Part shown: positions 44,078-54,080 of the stretch, piece by piece
Layout of the letters: each line of letters opens with the position of its first letter
Numbering within the stretch: the first letter of the stretch is position 1
Source of the DNA: Mytilinidion resinicola
Taxonomy: Eukaryota; Ascomycota; Dothideomycetes; Mytilinidiales; Mytilinidiaceae
DNA length: 64,000 bases
Direction of reading: 5' to 3'
Assembly (NCBI RefSeq): GCF_010093595.1
Contig: NW_022985458.1
Span: 1 to 64,000 of the forward strand
Translations under genes and position numbers: made by a program
The notes under the pieces: generated by a model
Databases searched by the model: none
What the model saw: only the letters and a program-made list of their open reading frames with translations
What the model was told of the DNA's origin: nothing

Positions 44078-46577
44078 ATGACAGATCCATTGCGGTCAGC
44101 GATAATCAAAGCAAAGCCTATTAGACACGGGTTAGATGCGTTTCGCGAGTCCGCTCAGACGCTCTCTCAAGAGCTTAATGTCTCTAGTATCGCCACCGTG
44201 TTAGATCGGATAGGGAGCGAAGGTAAGGGTATTGGGCCTGTCATGGTGCTCTTCTAACAGACATAGGCCTTCAAGATCACGCCCTCGATCTCGTATTAGC
44301 GCTGCAGGCCCTTCCCACCTCTCGTCTATTGCCATCTAGCAGCGGCGAAAAGAACCTGTTTGGCGATCTCTCCCGACTCAACCAAGCCATCAACATCGGG
44401 GATTTTGACCCGCGACGGGTCACACCCCTCCTCATTGCCGTCATCAACAATGAGTCCGACGATATTATCTGGCACAAGGTCTATGACGTTGTTGCAGAGT
44501 CGATACCTCTCACGGCTGTCGCCAAACCATCAACGCCTCCGGCATCCGACCCTCCACATACCGCCTCTTTTCAGCAGACACCTTGGACATTCAACACAGG
44601 CAGCTTCGCGGACACATCTGACCTGAGAAAGAATGTGGATCCTATACTCAAGAGTGAAGTAGAGGATAATCTCAGGATTGACCATCCGGACTTTTTTGAT
44701 ACGTTCTTTGGACAGATTCCAAGGCTTCGTGAGATGACGACCGCGGTATTGCGGAGCTGCAAAGACGCGGAGCCGCCGCTGTTTCAAGAGGACGTCGGCT
44801 GGGTGGACTGGCCAGATATTTGCGAGGAGACAGCGGTACTGCAATTCCTTCGCCGCCACATCAACCAACTTCTACTGTTTGCGGATGAACACGGTTTCCG
44901 TCCTTCGAAGCGTCGGCGCTGCATTGCCACCCCGAACATGCCTATCCCTGGATCGGTCAGCAAGCGAAAGCTGGACGTCGGCCTAGCGTATAACTCAAGC
45001 AATGAGCTGGAGGAGAGTGATCGGCAAAGCTATGACTGGTCCCACATCCTTATCCCCGGTGAGCTGAAGAGCAATCCGCGAGAGGACAACTATAACAGTA
45101 CCTGGCTCGATCTTGTGAGGTATGCTCGGGAGATATTCAGCGCGCAAGATACCCGGCGGTTCGTTCTGGGCTTCACCCTCTGCGGTTCGATCATGCGATT
45201 GTGGGAATTCGACCGACTAGGAGTGGTGGGATCTACGCCATTCGACATTAATAAGGATGGCGAGATATTTGCTTCGATAATTTTAGGATACTTGTGGATG
45301 TCGGAAGAAGAGCTAGGTTTCGATCCTACCATAGTGGAGGACGATGGAAGGTATACACACATTCAGCGGGATGGCCAAGTGGAACGGCTATGTGTGGAAG
45401 AGCTCATGAAGCGACAGCGTTCGGTTGCTGGTCGAGCCACCACGTGCTGGAGAGGTTCCCTTATGGACGAATCCAAGCGCGGGCTTGTGATTAAGGACTC
45501 GTGGGAATATGAAGAACGACACGAAGAAGGTCTTCTGCTCAAGGAGGCGACAGAAGCCGGAGTCAAGAACGTGGCGCGATACTACCATCATGAGACCGTA
45601 CGCACTGGTGGCGAGGTGGACGACATACTCGCGAACGTGCGAAAGGGACTAAGCAACACCGTCGGCCGGAATCCATTCCAACGACGGGCAGCACATTCTG
45701 AAGTCGTCACGAGTCCAATAACTTCGAGTGCTTTAGGTCCGGGAAGGGGTAGGAGCAAGAGCAGAAGTCGAACCATCACGCGAAAGCGATCTTCAAGCAG
45801 TGTGCAGGCGTCGATGCCGCCTCCCAAGCGGTCATGTTCGGACTCCCCAGTCAAGCAAGACATGCAGCAACGACGAAATCGCGTTCACCGACGGCTTGTC
45901 ATGCAAGATATCGGGAAGAGCATTTATGAGGGGAGCTCTCCACGAGCCATACTAACGGGATTGCTTGGAGGCATAAGAGGTGAGTACCACTAGATGTATT
46001 TTAGGCTATGGCTAATTTATCAGGGCACGAATCGCTCCTAGATGCGAAGATCCTTCATCGTGATGTATCTATCGGGAATGTCATGCTGAACATAGCGGAG
46101 GACGACGGTTTCTTGATTGACCTCGACCTTGCCATTAAAATTGACCGCGAAAACGCGTCCGGAGCACCGAGCAAAACCGGTACGAAAGTATTTATGGCGA
46201 TCGGTGCACTTTACGGTGAAGACCACAACTTTATGCACGATCTGGAATCGTTCTTCTGGGTGTTGTTCTGGAGTTGCATCCATTGCACTGGTCCAGGTGG
46301 GCAACGTCGGGTGTCAGAATTTCAGGCATGGAATTTTGAGAGCACGGAAAACCTTGCAAAAATAAAAGCTGGCTCCGTTCTTGAGGAAGATAAGTTTAGC
46401 AAGGAAGTGGATAAGAATTTCGCCACGTACTGCACGCCGTTGATTCCTTGCATAAAAGAGATGCGGAAAGTAGTTTTCCCAGAGGGAAAGCGGTGGTTGA
46501 GGGAGGATCGACAGCTCTACTCTCGCATGAAGGCTGTTCTTCAGCGGGCAAGGAAGGACTTAGACAGCATAGAGTAA
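44078..46577 (+). CDS. FunK1-type fungal protein kinase
   Basis: Three exons, 44078-44222, 44267-45979 and 46024-46577 (2,412 nt, 803 residues); both introns are 44 bp and GT...AG. The N-terminal region (TAVLQFLRRHINQLLLF) is followed by the FunK1 core: WSHILIPGELKSNPREDNYNSTWLDLVRYAREIF, then RFVLGFTLCGSIMRLWEFDR. A long basic Ser/Arg-rich insert (RSKSRSRTITRKRSSSS) lies before the catalytic loop ILHRDVSIGNVMLN in exon 3. The metal-binding motif is DLD (FLIDLDLAI) instead of DFG, usual for FunK1. HDLESFFWVLFWSCIH follows. FunK1 is a large ascomycete/basidiomycete kinase family of unknown substrate. The gene looks intact. Exon 1 is an assignment by splice fit. Confidence 0.9.
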
Positions 46578-46734
46578 TTGCATTTGACTCGGTCAGAAGC
46601 AACGAGTTTCTGATGTTGTTGGCTGCGCTAACCCAGTTCAAGTTGGAGGATTATGGCACGCAACCACGTGACGTTATGCCATCACCGCAGGCTTCTCTCG
46701 ACCAATTTTCTCTTCTTTTAACTTTCTTCCTCTA

Positions 46735-47035
46735 CTGCTCGCACGATTGAGCTGACCGCACGATTGAGGTGGTCGCGCGATAGGGCTGCTCGAACCGGTC
46801 GCACGATTGAGCTGTTTGCACGATTAAGCTGGTCGCACGATTAAACTGCTCACACGATTGAACTGCTCGCACGATGACCTGACCGCACGATTAAAGTGGT
46901 CGCGCGATAGAACTGCTCGCACGACCGAACCGGTCGCACTATTGAGCTGGTCGCATGATTGAACTGGTCGCACGATTGAGCTGGTCGCACGACTGAGCTG
47001 GTCGCACGATTGAGCTGCTCGCAACGATTGATCTG
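46735..47035. repeat. 18-bp minisatellite (CTGGTCGCACGATTGAGC)
   Basis: About sixteen tandem units of 18 bp. Variants alternate CTGGTCGCAC, CTGCTCGCAC and CTGACCGCAC with GATTGAGC, GATTAAAC or GATAGAAC. It begins about 160 bp after the FunK1 stop. Eighteen is a multiple of three, but no start or gene context suggests translation. Confidence 0.9.
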
Positions 47036-47071
47036 AAACTTGGCTTAGAGTAGACTAGTTAGCGGGGGGCA

Positions 47072-47096
47072 GCAACCTTAAATCATTTAAGGTTGC
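47072..47096. other. 25-bp perfect inverted repeat
   Basis: GCAACCTTAAAT, one C, then ATTTAAGGTTGC. It can form a 12-bp hairpin on either strand or a cruciform. It lies between the minisatellite and a kinase-like fragment. It could be a remnant of a transposon end or a terminator-like structure; nothing decides. Confidence 0.8.
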
Positions 47097-47270
47097 CGGG
47101 TCTCGCGAGTTGCAAGTAGGATCATCAGTTGGCGCTTATCAGGCTAGGGGGTTTGTCTTGCCAAAAACCGATTACAGTCTCCTAACATGCAAGCAAACTG
47201 TGTAAGGATCTAAAGTTATCTGTAGAAAGTTGATATATAAACCAAGTTTGGAAAAATGGAAGCGTACTTT

Positions 47271-47640
47271 TTACACAAGGTGTGAACCCTGAAAGCGACC
47301 GTCATTGACCTGATATACGTGTAGTAGTAGGGTCAATAGGGTATCGTCCTGACCCAAAATTTCAAGCTTACGTAGCAGTTCCCGAGTGAATTCAATGTCA
47401 GGGTGATCTACTCTTCTGCGCAGAAGACCGGCCGTTTCAAATTCTGGCGGGAAGAAGCCAGCCCAAGCCCAGTCAAGGATCCACAGGCTTCCAGTCCTGT
47501 CGAGCATTAGATTCCTTAGACTAATGTCCATATGGCACAGTACGAGATCTTTGAATTTCCCTGTGACACTCCCTTTTCCATATATAGATAGCTTCTTAAT
47601 AAACCATTGCAGACTTTGTGCACACGCTGATATTTCCTAC
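47271..47640 (-). pseudogene. Aminoglycoside-phosphotransferase-like fragment (C-terminal part)
   Basis: Minus-strand frame with LVLCHMDISLRNLMLDRTGSLWILDWAWAGFF, the catalytic and metal-binding loops of the APH/choline-kinase-like fold (HxDxxxxN ... ILDWxxAG). It continues upstream as SLQWFIKKLSIYGKG to about 47640, then meets stops. The N-lobe is absent, so this is a truncated copy. Downstream it ends at 47271. Confidence 0.7.
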
Positions 47641-47719
47641 ATTTCTCTAAGTCAACGTACTGTGGCCACTGCTGAACACTTATAACACCTCCCACTTAAA
47701 AATTACGGTCGCATCGTCG

Positions 47720-47950
47720 TCTTCGCGCCTGATTTGCGAAGAGCCCCATTTCATGGCGTCACAGAATTCCTTCGCCACTGTACCATTATCAAGCTATTAT
47801 CACTCCTAATACTCGTTAAGGGCCTTATCCGAGCCGCAGAACCTCACTACCATTCTGGGAAGTCTTCATCAGCCTTGTGGCTGCCATCGGACGAAAATTC
47901 ATGCGTAGTCGCCACGCTGATTGGTACCTCGAATCGAAGCGATCACTAAT
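47720..47950 (+). pseudogene. Diverged copy of the 28432-28936 gene fragment
   Basis: GVTEFLRHCTIIKLLSLLILVKG, followed after a frame change by a region that at DNA level parallels the minus strand at 28480-28700. Frame shifts and stops make it non-functional. The family is unknown. Confidence 0.5.
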
Positions 47951-48593
47951 ACCGGTTAGTGGGAGAGAATTCCATACGTACAAAATAATCACTATGGTGT
48001 AACGTGCTTCCCTCTGTGCCGAGACGCACGGTGTCTCAAATGGCTTGCGGCATTTCAACAACGATGAGCAACCTATGCCAGGATTCAGTGTGCAGTGCGC
48101 AAGGCTTCTAATGAAATTGTGGAATTCTCAGCGTCCGGCTGATATTCGGGCACGTGATGGCTAGACACGTGATGTATAGGTTTCTATACACGTGATGTGT
48201 AGATCTATACTAGGAGGCCTTCCTACTATAGATCTAGTCAATATTTAGGGCCGCACAGGCCCTCCCTACGTGTATATAGCCTAGCTAGATTCCTACATAG
48301 AATCGACATCTTTTGTCCTCCGTTTTGTTATCACGTGATCGGAATAATCACAAAATGGGCGACACGAGTGTCTCTTGGCGTTGTGTCTGCCTTCCGATGC
48401 AAATGCCGGCCAGCCTGCGCCACGACGCAGCCTCTTGAGCAGCGCCTACGACCACCACTGCATAACCTTCTCACAATCAGTCCTTTGACGTCTGCTTCCA
48501 TTTTGTCGATCTTGAACCGCACACATTGCGCTGATATGCCGAACGAGCCGCACGAGTCGCGCTTGCCATGAGATCGCACCCGGACACTCAGCC
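47951..48593. other. Intergenic; upstream of the HET gene
   Basis: No gene. Repeated CACGTGATG words (48150-48200) and short inverted stretches around 48190-48240. The last 150 bp probably include the promoter and leader of the HET gene. Confidence 0.45.
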
Positions 48594-51228
48594 ATGGCTC
48601 TCATACGCCTTTTGCAGCGCAAGCCGGACGGCGAGATCGTCTTTCGCGAACCTACCAGCGGCGATGTCCCTGCCTACGCAATACTCACTCATACATGGGG
48701 AAAAGAGGAGGTCAATTTTGAGGACATGGAAGCCAACGCGGACATGAGCAAGACTGTGAGCAAGGCTGGGTGGAGGAAGATACAGTTCTGCGCGAATCAG
48801 GCAGCAGCTGATGGACTACGATACTTCTGGATAGACACCTGCTGCATTGATAAGAAGAATGCGGTCGAGCTCGGCGCAGCGATCAACTCTATGTTTCGGT
48901 GGTATCAGAACGCTGCGCGCTGCTACGCCTACCTTTCGGATGGCGAAAGGACATTGGAACAGGCATTTAGGACGAGTCCATGGTTTACCCGAGGCTGGAC
49001 GCTTCAAGAGCTTATTGCACCAAGGCTGGTTGACTGCTTTAGCTCGGAGGGTGAGCGACTTGGGAGCAGATTGTTGCTTAAGCCTGAGATACACAAGATT
49101 ACCGGCATTGCAAAGAATGCTCTCCGAGCCGCCTCGAAGCACGATAAAGACCCGCGACTCGCCGTCGATGATGACGAGGAGCAAATAGAAGATGACTTCG
49201 GATCGATCCTTTCGAATACAGCTGACATACAATCGAATGTCTCCGTCGACACAAGTTTACCTACCCGAGAGGGGAAATTGCATCTAGCTCAGATGCTGGC
49301 CACTCACCCTGATCTTGCCCCCTTGTGCAGAAAGGCTCTGGCTAGGATGGACAGAGATAGATTCATAAACACTGCTCGTAAGCTACTCAAGCCGTATTAT
49401 CGAAATCTGCTCGAAGAAGTCAGCACCGAGCGGCAGCGGGCAAGCGTACAATTGCTTAAGAGCCGACGTGGGAGGCACCAGATAGCCGCAGGAATGGCGA
49501 AGCTTCTCGATGTCGACGTAGACAACGAAAACTCGGAAAAGCGCGACGAAGTCTTGGAGCAGGTGCAGAGACGAGCCGAGTATCTCAACACACGGATATC
49601 GCAAGTTCCGCATGTTGTACCTAACGAACCTTTTTCCGGCACGGGACGGCTGTCTGATGTCGTAAGCCATGGCCTAGAGGACGAAGTCAACTTCGACGAC
49701 GGCCTTCTAGACGAAGACCAGTACTGCCCGTCAACGGGATCCGACGTCCCAGACTTTTCGAACCTTGCCGAGATGGAGGGATTCTTTCGGGAGTCAAAGC
49801 CATTCGGCTTGCTGCTCAGTGAATTCAGAAAGTTATTGCTTCCGCAGCAGCTGCGCCATGTTATCAACACTATCCCGCGAACCCAGATCTGGCTCTCTCC
49901 GCAACAGGATCGCACCCTTCTCAATCGAGCAAAGGCTCATATTGAAGACTATACTCAATTAGAATGGGATTGGTGGCCGCTTAAGCCTCGAATGAGAGAT
50001 TTGAGTAGTGATGAAACAAGGGTTATTTGGAAATGTGTAAGATCAACAGCTTTCCAATGAAGTATTGACGATGGCTTATGTTCGGCAGGTTTGTGGGCAA
50101 CATCTCTGGCTGGAGATATCAAATGAAGATGCCGAACTCATTCGGGATATTTTGCCTATCATGGACAACAATCCGCCCTGGTCGCATCGCTGCAGGCCTA
50201 AAGTAGATCGACCAACATGGGGTTCACGTGTCCCAGGATTTATATACACGGCTGCTCCTACATCAAGTGCGAGTCAGCGATATACGCCTTCAAGCAATGC
50301 TGGCTTGTCATCCTCCTCGACACCCGCAACTGGGGCTATTTCCTCTACCAGTAATGCGGGGCGGTCAAGTACGTCCAGCCCAAACATGTCTCAGCAGCTA
50401 GGAGGGACGACCTCAAGCCAGCAACCTATTGCTACCTCGATAACTTCGAACGCCACGAATCAACTCTGGGTCCTCTTTGGCGTACAAGGTCCACGCCGGC
50501 CTCTGGAGATGGACCACATCCTCGTCGATGGTGCGACCAATGACGATACCTTTTATCGCTCTCTACGGAAAACATATCAATTTCATCGAGGAAAGCTAAG
50601 ATTGTGGTTTTCGTTCTGGAGGTTCCGGTATTGTGAGGTCGTTAAGGTGAGCGATTTCTCCTCACGAAGTGCATGCAGCACGGCCTTTGCTGATCCTCGT
50701 ATCCTCTAGTTTAAACGTCTGGCACCACGATGGGTCATACGTGACCGCAAAGATCTTCCAAGTGGCGTAGATTACGAATATGATCCCCGACCACCCAGAG
50801 CAACAAACCCTCCAATATCCAGGCACGAGTTTGCGATGCACCTCAACGCGTGCGACCAACCCTGTCCCTGGTCTTGGTCCTACTTCCACGAATGCATGCC
50901 GCAGCTTAACACATTGACTTCGATCACGTCCATCCCAAAGAAACGCAAGCAGTTCAACACCACAACCACATCTAGTACCTTCACACCACCCGCCGATGCT
51001 TTTGCCTGGGGTCTAGAAGCGCGGCATTCTATTTCAGCACTCTACGTGGTGATATATCACGTACTGATCGTTGCGGGCCCTTTCGCATTTTGGGCATGGT
51101 GGATGACGAGACATCCGGGAGATATGCAAAATGCGAGTATACCGACGACCATTGTGCTGGGGTTGTTGTCCTTGTTTTGGTGTACAAATGGGATCTTAAC
51201 ACAGGGAAGAGAGACGAAAGAACTCTAG
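48594..51228 (+). CDS. HET-domain protein with C-terminal membrane region
   Basis: Exons 48594-50036, 50089-50646 and 50710-51228 join in phase 0 (839 residues; introns 52 and 63 bp, GT...AG). Residues 1-180 are a HET domain: AYAILTHTWG, then LRYFWIDTCCIDKKNAVELGAAINSMFRWY, then WFTRGWTLQELIAP. A charged middle (about 200-400) is followed by a conserved fungal segment with YTQLEWDWWPLKPRMRDL, VCGQHLWLEI, a Ser/Thr-rich linker and FKRLAPRWV. Then come PSGVDYEYDPRPPR and two likely membrane helices (HSISALYVVIYHVLIVAGPFAFWAWW; IPTTIVLGLLSLFWCTNGIL). HET domains trigger vegetative-incompatibility death; this C-terminal membrane module usually occurs behind other N-domains. Intact. Trigger and partner unknown. 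Confidence 0.88.
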
Positions 51229-51591
51229 CTTTACCAAAGAGTCGCTTCTGCAAGTGAGGCGGCGCAAGAGTGATGTGAGCGAATTCTCTGGCAGTCGGCG
51301 GTTGCCGGGTATGTTCGCTGGTTACATCGTCAGCAGGGTGTTGGGCTAGTGTTGAGCATTCCGCTCTGGCCCGTCTGTGAAACATTCGCAGGGAATCGCA
51401 GGGAATCGCAGGGTCGGAACAGTACTACTCTGCCGATGAGCAGCAATGATCTTGGCGAGCAGTGCGACGAAGTAGGCTGGAAACCAGGACTTGATTCACG
51501 AGTGTCTAGGCAGAAACCAGGATCTAGACCCCCGTCTCAGCCTCATCCACAAACTCTACAACCCCCCTTTTCCCCTTACACCCCTCCCCCT

Positions 51592-52010
51592 CTACCGCTT
51601 CACTCCCAAATCCCCCGCAACCTCCCTAAAGAACTCGGCAAAAAACCCCCTAACTTCCCAAATCGGCAACGCGGTACTCACAAAACTCGAACAAAAGACC
51701 CAAATAAAGCTAATCACGACCCAGGCCGTAAAGAAGCCTTTACTGAAGACGTAATGGGAGAAGAACATTGGCATCGGAATCAAGAAGTCCATGATGAATG
51801 TCAGCACGAAGGAAGACACGCACGCGAGGCGGAAGGCTGCGCGGATTTTGTGCGGTTCTTCGGGGTTCGCGATTTCGATGTGGAGGTTTGGGGAGGCGTG
51901 AGGGGGCGGGGTGGTGGTTGGGAGTATGGAAGTCTTCTCGTGCTCAGAGTCCGAGTCCGAAAGGTTGGATGTTGAGGCGCGTGGTGTGGCTACGCTGGAG
52001 ATGACGGCGA
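51592..52010 (-). pseudogene. C-terminal fragment of a DUR3-type urea permease
   Basis: Minus-strand frame with a cytosolic stretch (PNLHIEIANPEEPHKIRAAF) and two membrane helices, including IPMPMFFSHYVFSKGFF and WVVISFIWVFCSSF. This matches the end of sodium:solute symporter family urea transporters (LPMFFSHYVFS is the recognisable motif). All upstream helices are missing. Its 5' end meets a TPR fragment read on the other strand near 52015. Confidence 0.65.
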
Positions 52011-52014
52011 CGTT

Positions 52015-52471
52015 GATAGCGCTGCAAGGATACGAGAAGGCACTTGGGGCAGAGCACACATCGACACTCAACACGGTCAACAACTTGGGCAACCTCTACA
52101 AGAACCAGGGCAAGCTGGGCGAGGCAGAGATGTACGAGCGAGCGTTGCAAGGATACGAAAAGGCACTTGGTCCAGAAAGTGTTGCTACTTATGTCCCAGC
52201 ACTAAACACAAACTGGGGCCTTGGTTCGCTCTTCCATAGTCAAGGTCATTCAGCTAAGGCTAGGATAATGTACTCGAAGGCCCCAGTAGGATATGTGAAT
52301 GTTCTTGGACATGACCATCCACACTGTCAGAGTCTGCGGGAGAATGTGAGTGCTTTGATTCCCGAAGCGGAAAATATCGACAAGAGGGAGGATTCACGGC
52401 CTTTAATGATTGAAGGGACTGCGGGAAATGGAAAACGTCATAGGTTGTTCAGAAAATTCGGGTTAAGGTAG
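52015..52471 (+). pseudogene. TPR (kinesin-light-chain-like) gene fragment
   Basis: Two to three TPR units of the NB-ARC-TPR type: ALQGYEKALGAEHTSTLNTVNNLGNLYKNQGKLGEAE, then a second ALQGYEKALG and a worn third. The tail (MIEGTAGNGKRHRLFRKFGLR) is typical of the end of fungal kinesin-light-chain-like proteins. There is no N-terminal part, so it is a tail fragment fused to unrelated DNA. Confidence 0.7.
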
Positions 52472-52625
52472 CAGCCCTATGTTAGGTGCTAAGGCACCTA
52501 TACAGTAGATCGCACTTGCGAGGCTGCGATCTGCCTGCGAAGCCCGTTCGGGTATAGACCCTCACGTGTGTAACGGGTCGTCTCTTCTCTAACTAACAAG
52601 TACTTACACAGTGCTCGATACAAGT

Positions 52626-52928
52626 CTATATAAGTGTGTTTAAATACAAAAGACAACTCCTAAGAAATCCATGGATTATTTCTGGATCGTAGCAATCTCC
52701 TATCGATCTTTCCTCCTGGGTGAGGTATTGCTGGTTTTGGGCCTTTTTCTCTATTGCGCGTCGTCCCTTGTCACGATAATGGAGGGTAGAGAGAGGAACA
52801 TCGCCCCGTTTTGCAAGGGAAGCGTATATCCTAGGCACATCTGGAAGAAGGGCTTGCGCCAGCACCTGGCTGGCTCGGTCTACAATACACATCAGGCTAG
52901 GGGGCTTGTCTTGCCAGAAACCGATCAC
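52626..52928 (-). pseudogene. N-terminal fragment of a Fot1/pogo-type transposase
   Basis: Frame with YASLAKRGDVPLSTLHYRD, then KGRRAIEKKAQNQQYLTQEE, the helix-turn-helix and following linker common at the start of fungal DDE_1 transposases. The DDE domain is absent. The first 15 codons also occur as a decayed copy at about 47140-47180. Confidence 0.65.
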
Positions 52929-53139
52929 GTCTGGCAGCTAGACTAAAAGATATGCTGAGCGCATAGTAATGCGGCTCGTGCCCCCTCAGGGTGCTTCGGC
53001 CATACTTTGATGGCGAAACCCCATACGGGGGTGCGGTGGACGCATACTACGATGCCGTCCACCGCTTGGACACGTGCTACAACATCGTCCAATGTCTTCT
53101 GGACGTCCTCTAGACCAATCCAGGCGCTATCAGCGCAGC

Positions 53140-53192
53140 GTCGTTAAAAATTTGCCTGTGATAACACCACTTGGGTTCGAACCCGACCCAGT
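53140..53192 (+). other. tRNA-like promoter box, possible SINE remnant
   Basis: GGGTTCGAACCCGACC (53173-53188) has the form of an RNA polymerase III B box, with a weak A-box-like AGCGCAGCGTCGTTAA about 35 bp upstream. Anticodon-arm pairing is poor, so it is not a working tRNA. It might be the head of an old tRNA-derived SINE. Confidence 0.25.
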
Positions 53193-53483
53193 TGTGCGTG
53201 CTCAAGCACCAAGTATTCTAAGCGCAGTCGCGTATTACAACACTACGCCAGGCTGCCCACAGGCCAGCACAAAAAGAATAGAATGACTGGGGGGTTTACA
53301 GGAAGAGCAAGCGAATTGTAGGCTTCTATAGCCTTCCGGTGTGCACGCCGTAGGCGTGGCCGGAGCCTCGGGCCACGTAGGCCCCGAGGGCGCACGTGAT
53401 TAGGGTTCACCTAATCTATGGCACGTGATCGTGCTTGTGCTTGTGCTAGGGGGACATAACAAAAAAAAAAAGAGTTAAATTTT

Positions 53484-54045
53484 GGGGAGCGCTACTCGTA
53501 CACCCCCTTTTCACTACACGTACACCCCCCCCTCTTGGCGCTTCACCACCTTTTGATTGGCTCGGAGAGCCCGGAGCTTCCTCTAGGCATTCACCTTTAC
53601 ATCTTTCTACACGTAATGCTATACGTAAGGCCGTATATAATGCTATACACAAGGCCGTACGTGATGCTATATGCGAGGCCGTACGTGAGCTTGTACGTGA
53701 GCTCGTACGTAAGGCCGTACGTGAGCTCGTACGTGAGCTCGTACGTGAGCTTGTACGTAAGCTCGTACGTGAGGCTATATGTGAGCTCGTACATGAGCTT
53801 GTACGTGAGCTCGTATATAAGGCTATACAAATTGGTATAATGTAATTGCTTGTGTTGTATATAGCCGCATTTAGAGAGAGCATTCGGAATTAGTAAGCAA
53901 GTTAAGCAAGCGAATCGGAGGCTATAGAGCAGTGCTCTAAGCTAATTAGAAGGTGGCGAGGCGCTAAAAGGAGGGGGAGGGGTGTATATGTAGCGATTAG
54001 GGGGTGTATATATAGTAAAAAGGGGGTGTATAAGTAGTGCTCCCC
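53484..54045. mobile_element. Non-autonomous TIR element B, 562 bp, 8-bp target duplication
   Basis: Ends begin GGGGAGC(G/A)CTACT and are followed at both ends by two to three (G/A)TACACCCCC iterons. Flanked by TAAATTTT on both sides (53476-53483 and 54046-54053). Its subterminal parts match element A in inverted orientation: TTCACC(A/G)CCTT...TGGCTC at the left, and CATTCGGAATTAGT at the right. The interior carries a long 12-bp array at 53633-53825. No transposase. Confidence 0.92.
53633..53825. repeat. 12-bp palindromic-word array inside element B
   Basis: About sixteen units of GTACGTGAGCTC and variants (GTACGTAAGGCC, CTATATGTGAGC). GTAC, CGTACG and GAGCTC are palindromes, so the strand can fold back at many places. 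Open frames on both strands (LTYE/YVSS repeats) follow from the 12-bp period. Confidence 0.9.
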
Positions 54046-54080
54046 TAAATTTTATTAACTTTTTAAGGCACTATTTTTTA

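Noticed and set aside
52480..52610. Stretch starting TGTTAGGTGC and ending TTACACA as a solo LTR
   Set aside because: The ends fit TG...CA, but I found no flanking duplication, no second copy and no primer site.
53173..53188. Functional tRNA gene
   Set aside because: Only the T-arm-like box is good; acceptor and anticodon stems do not pair.
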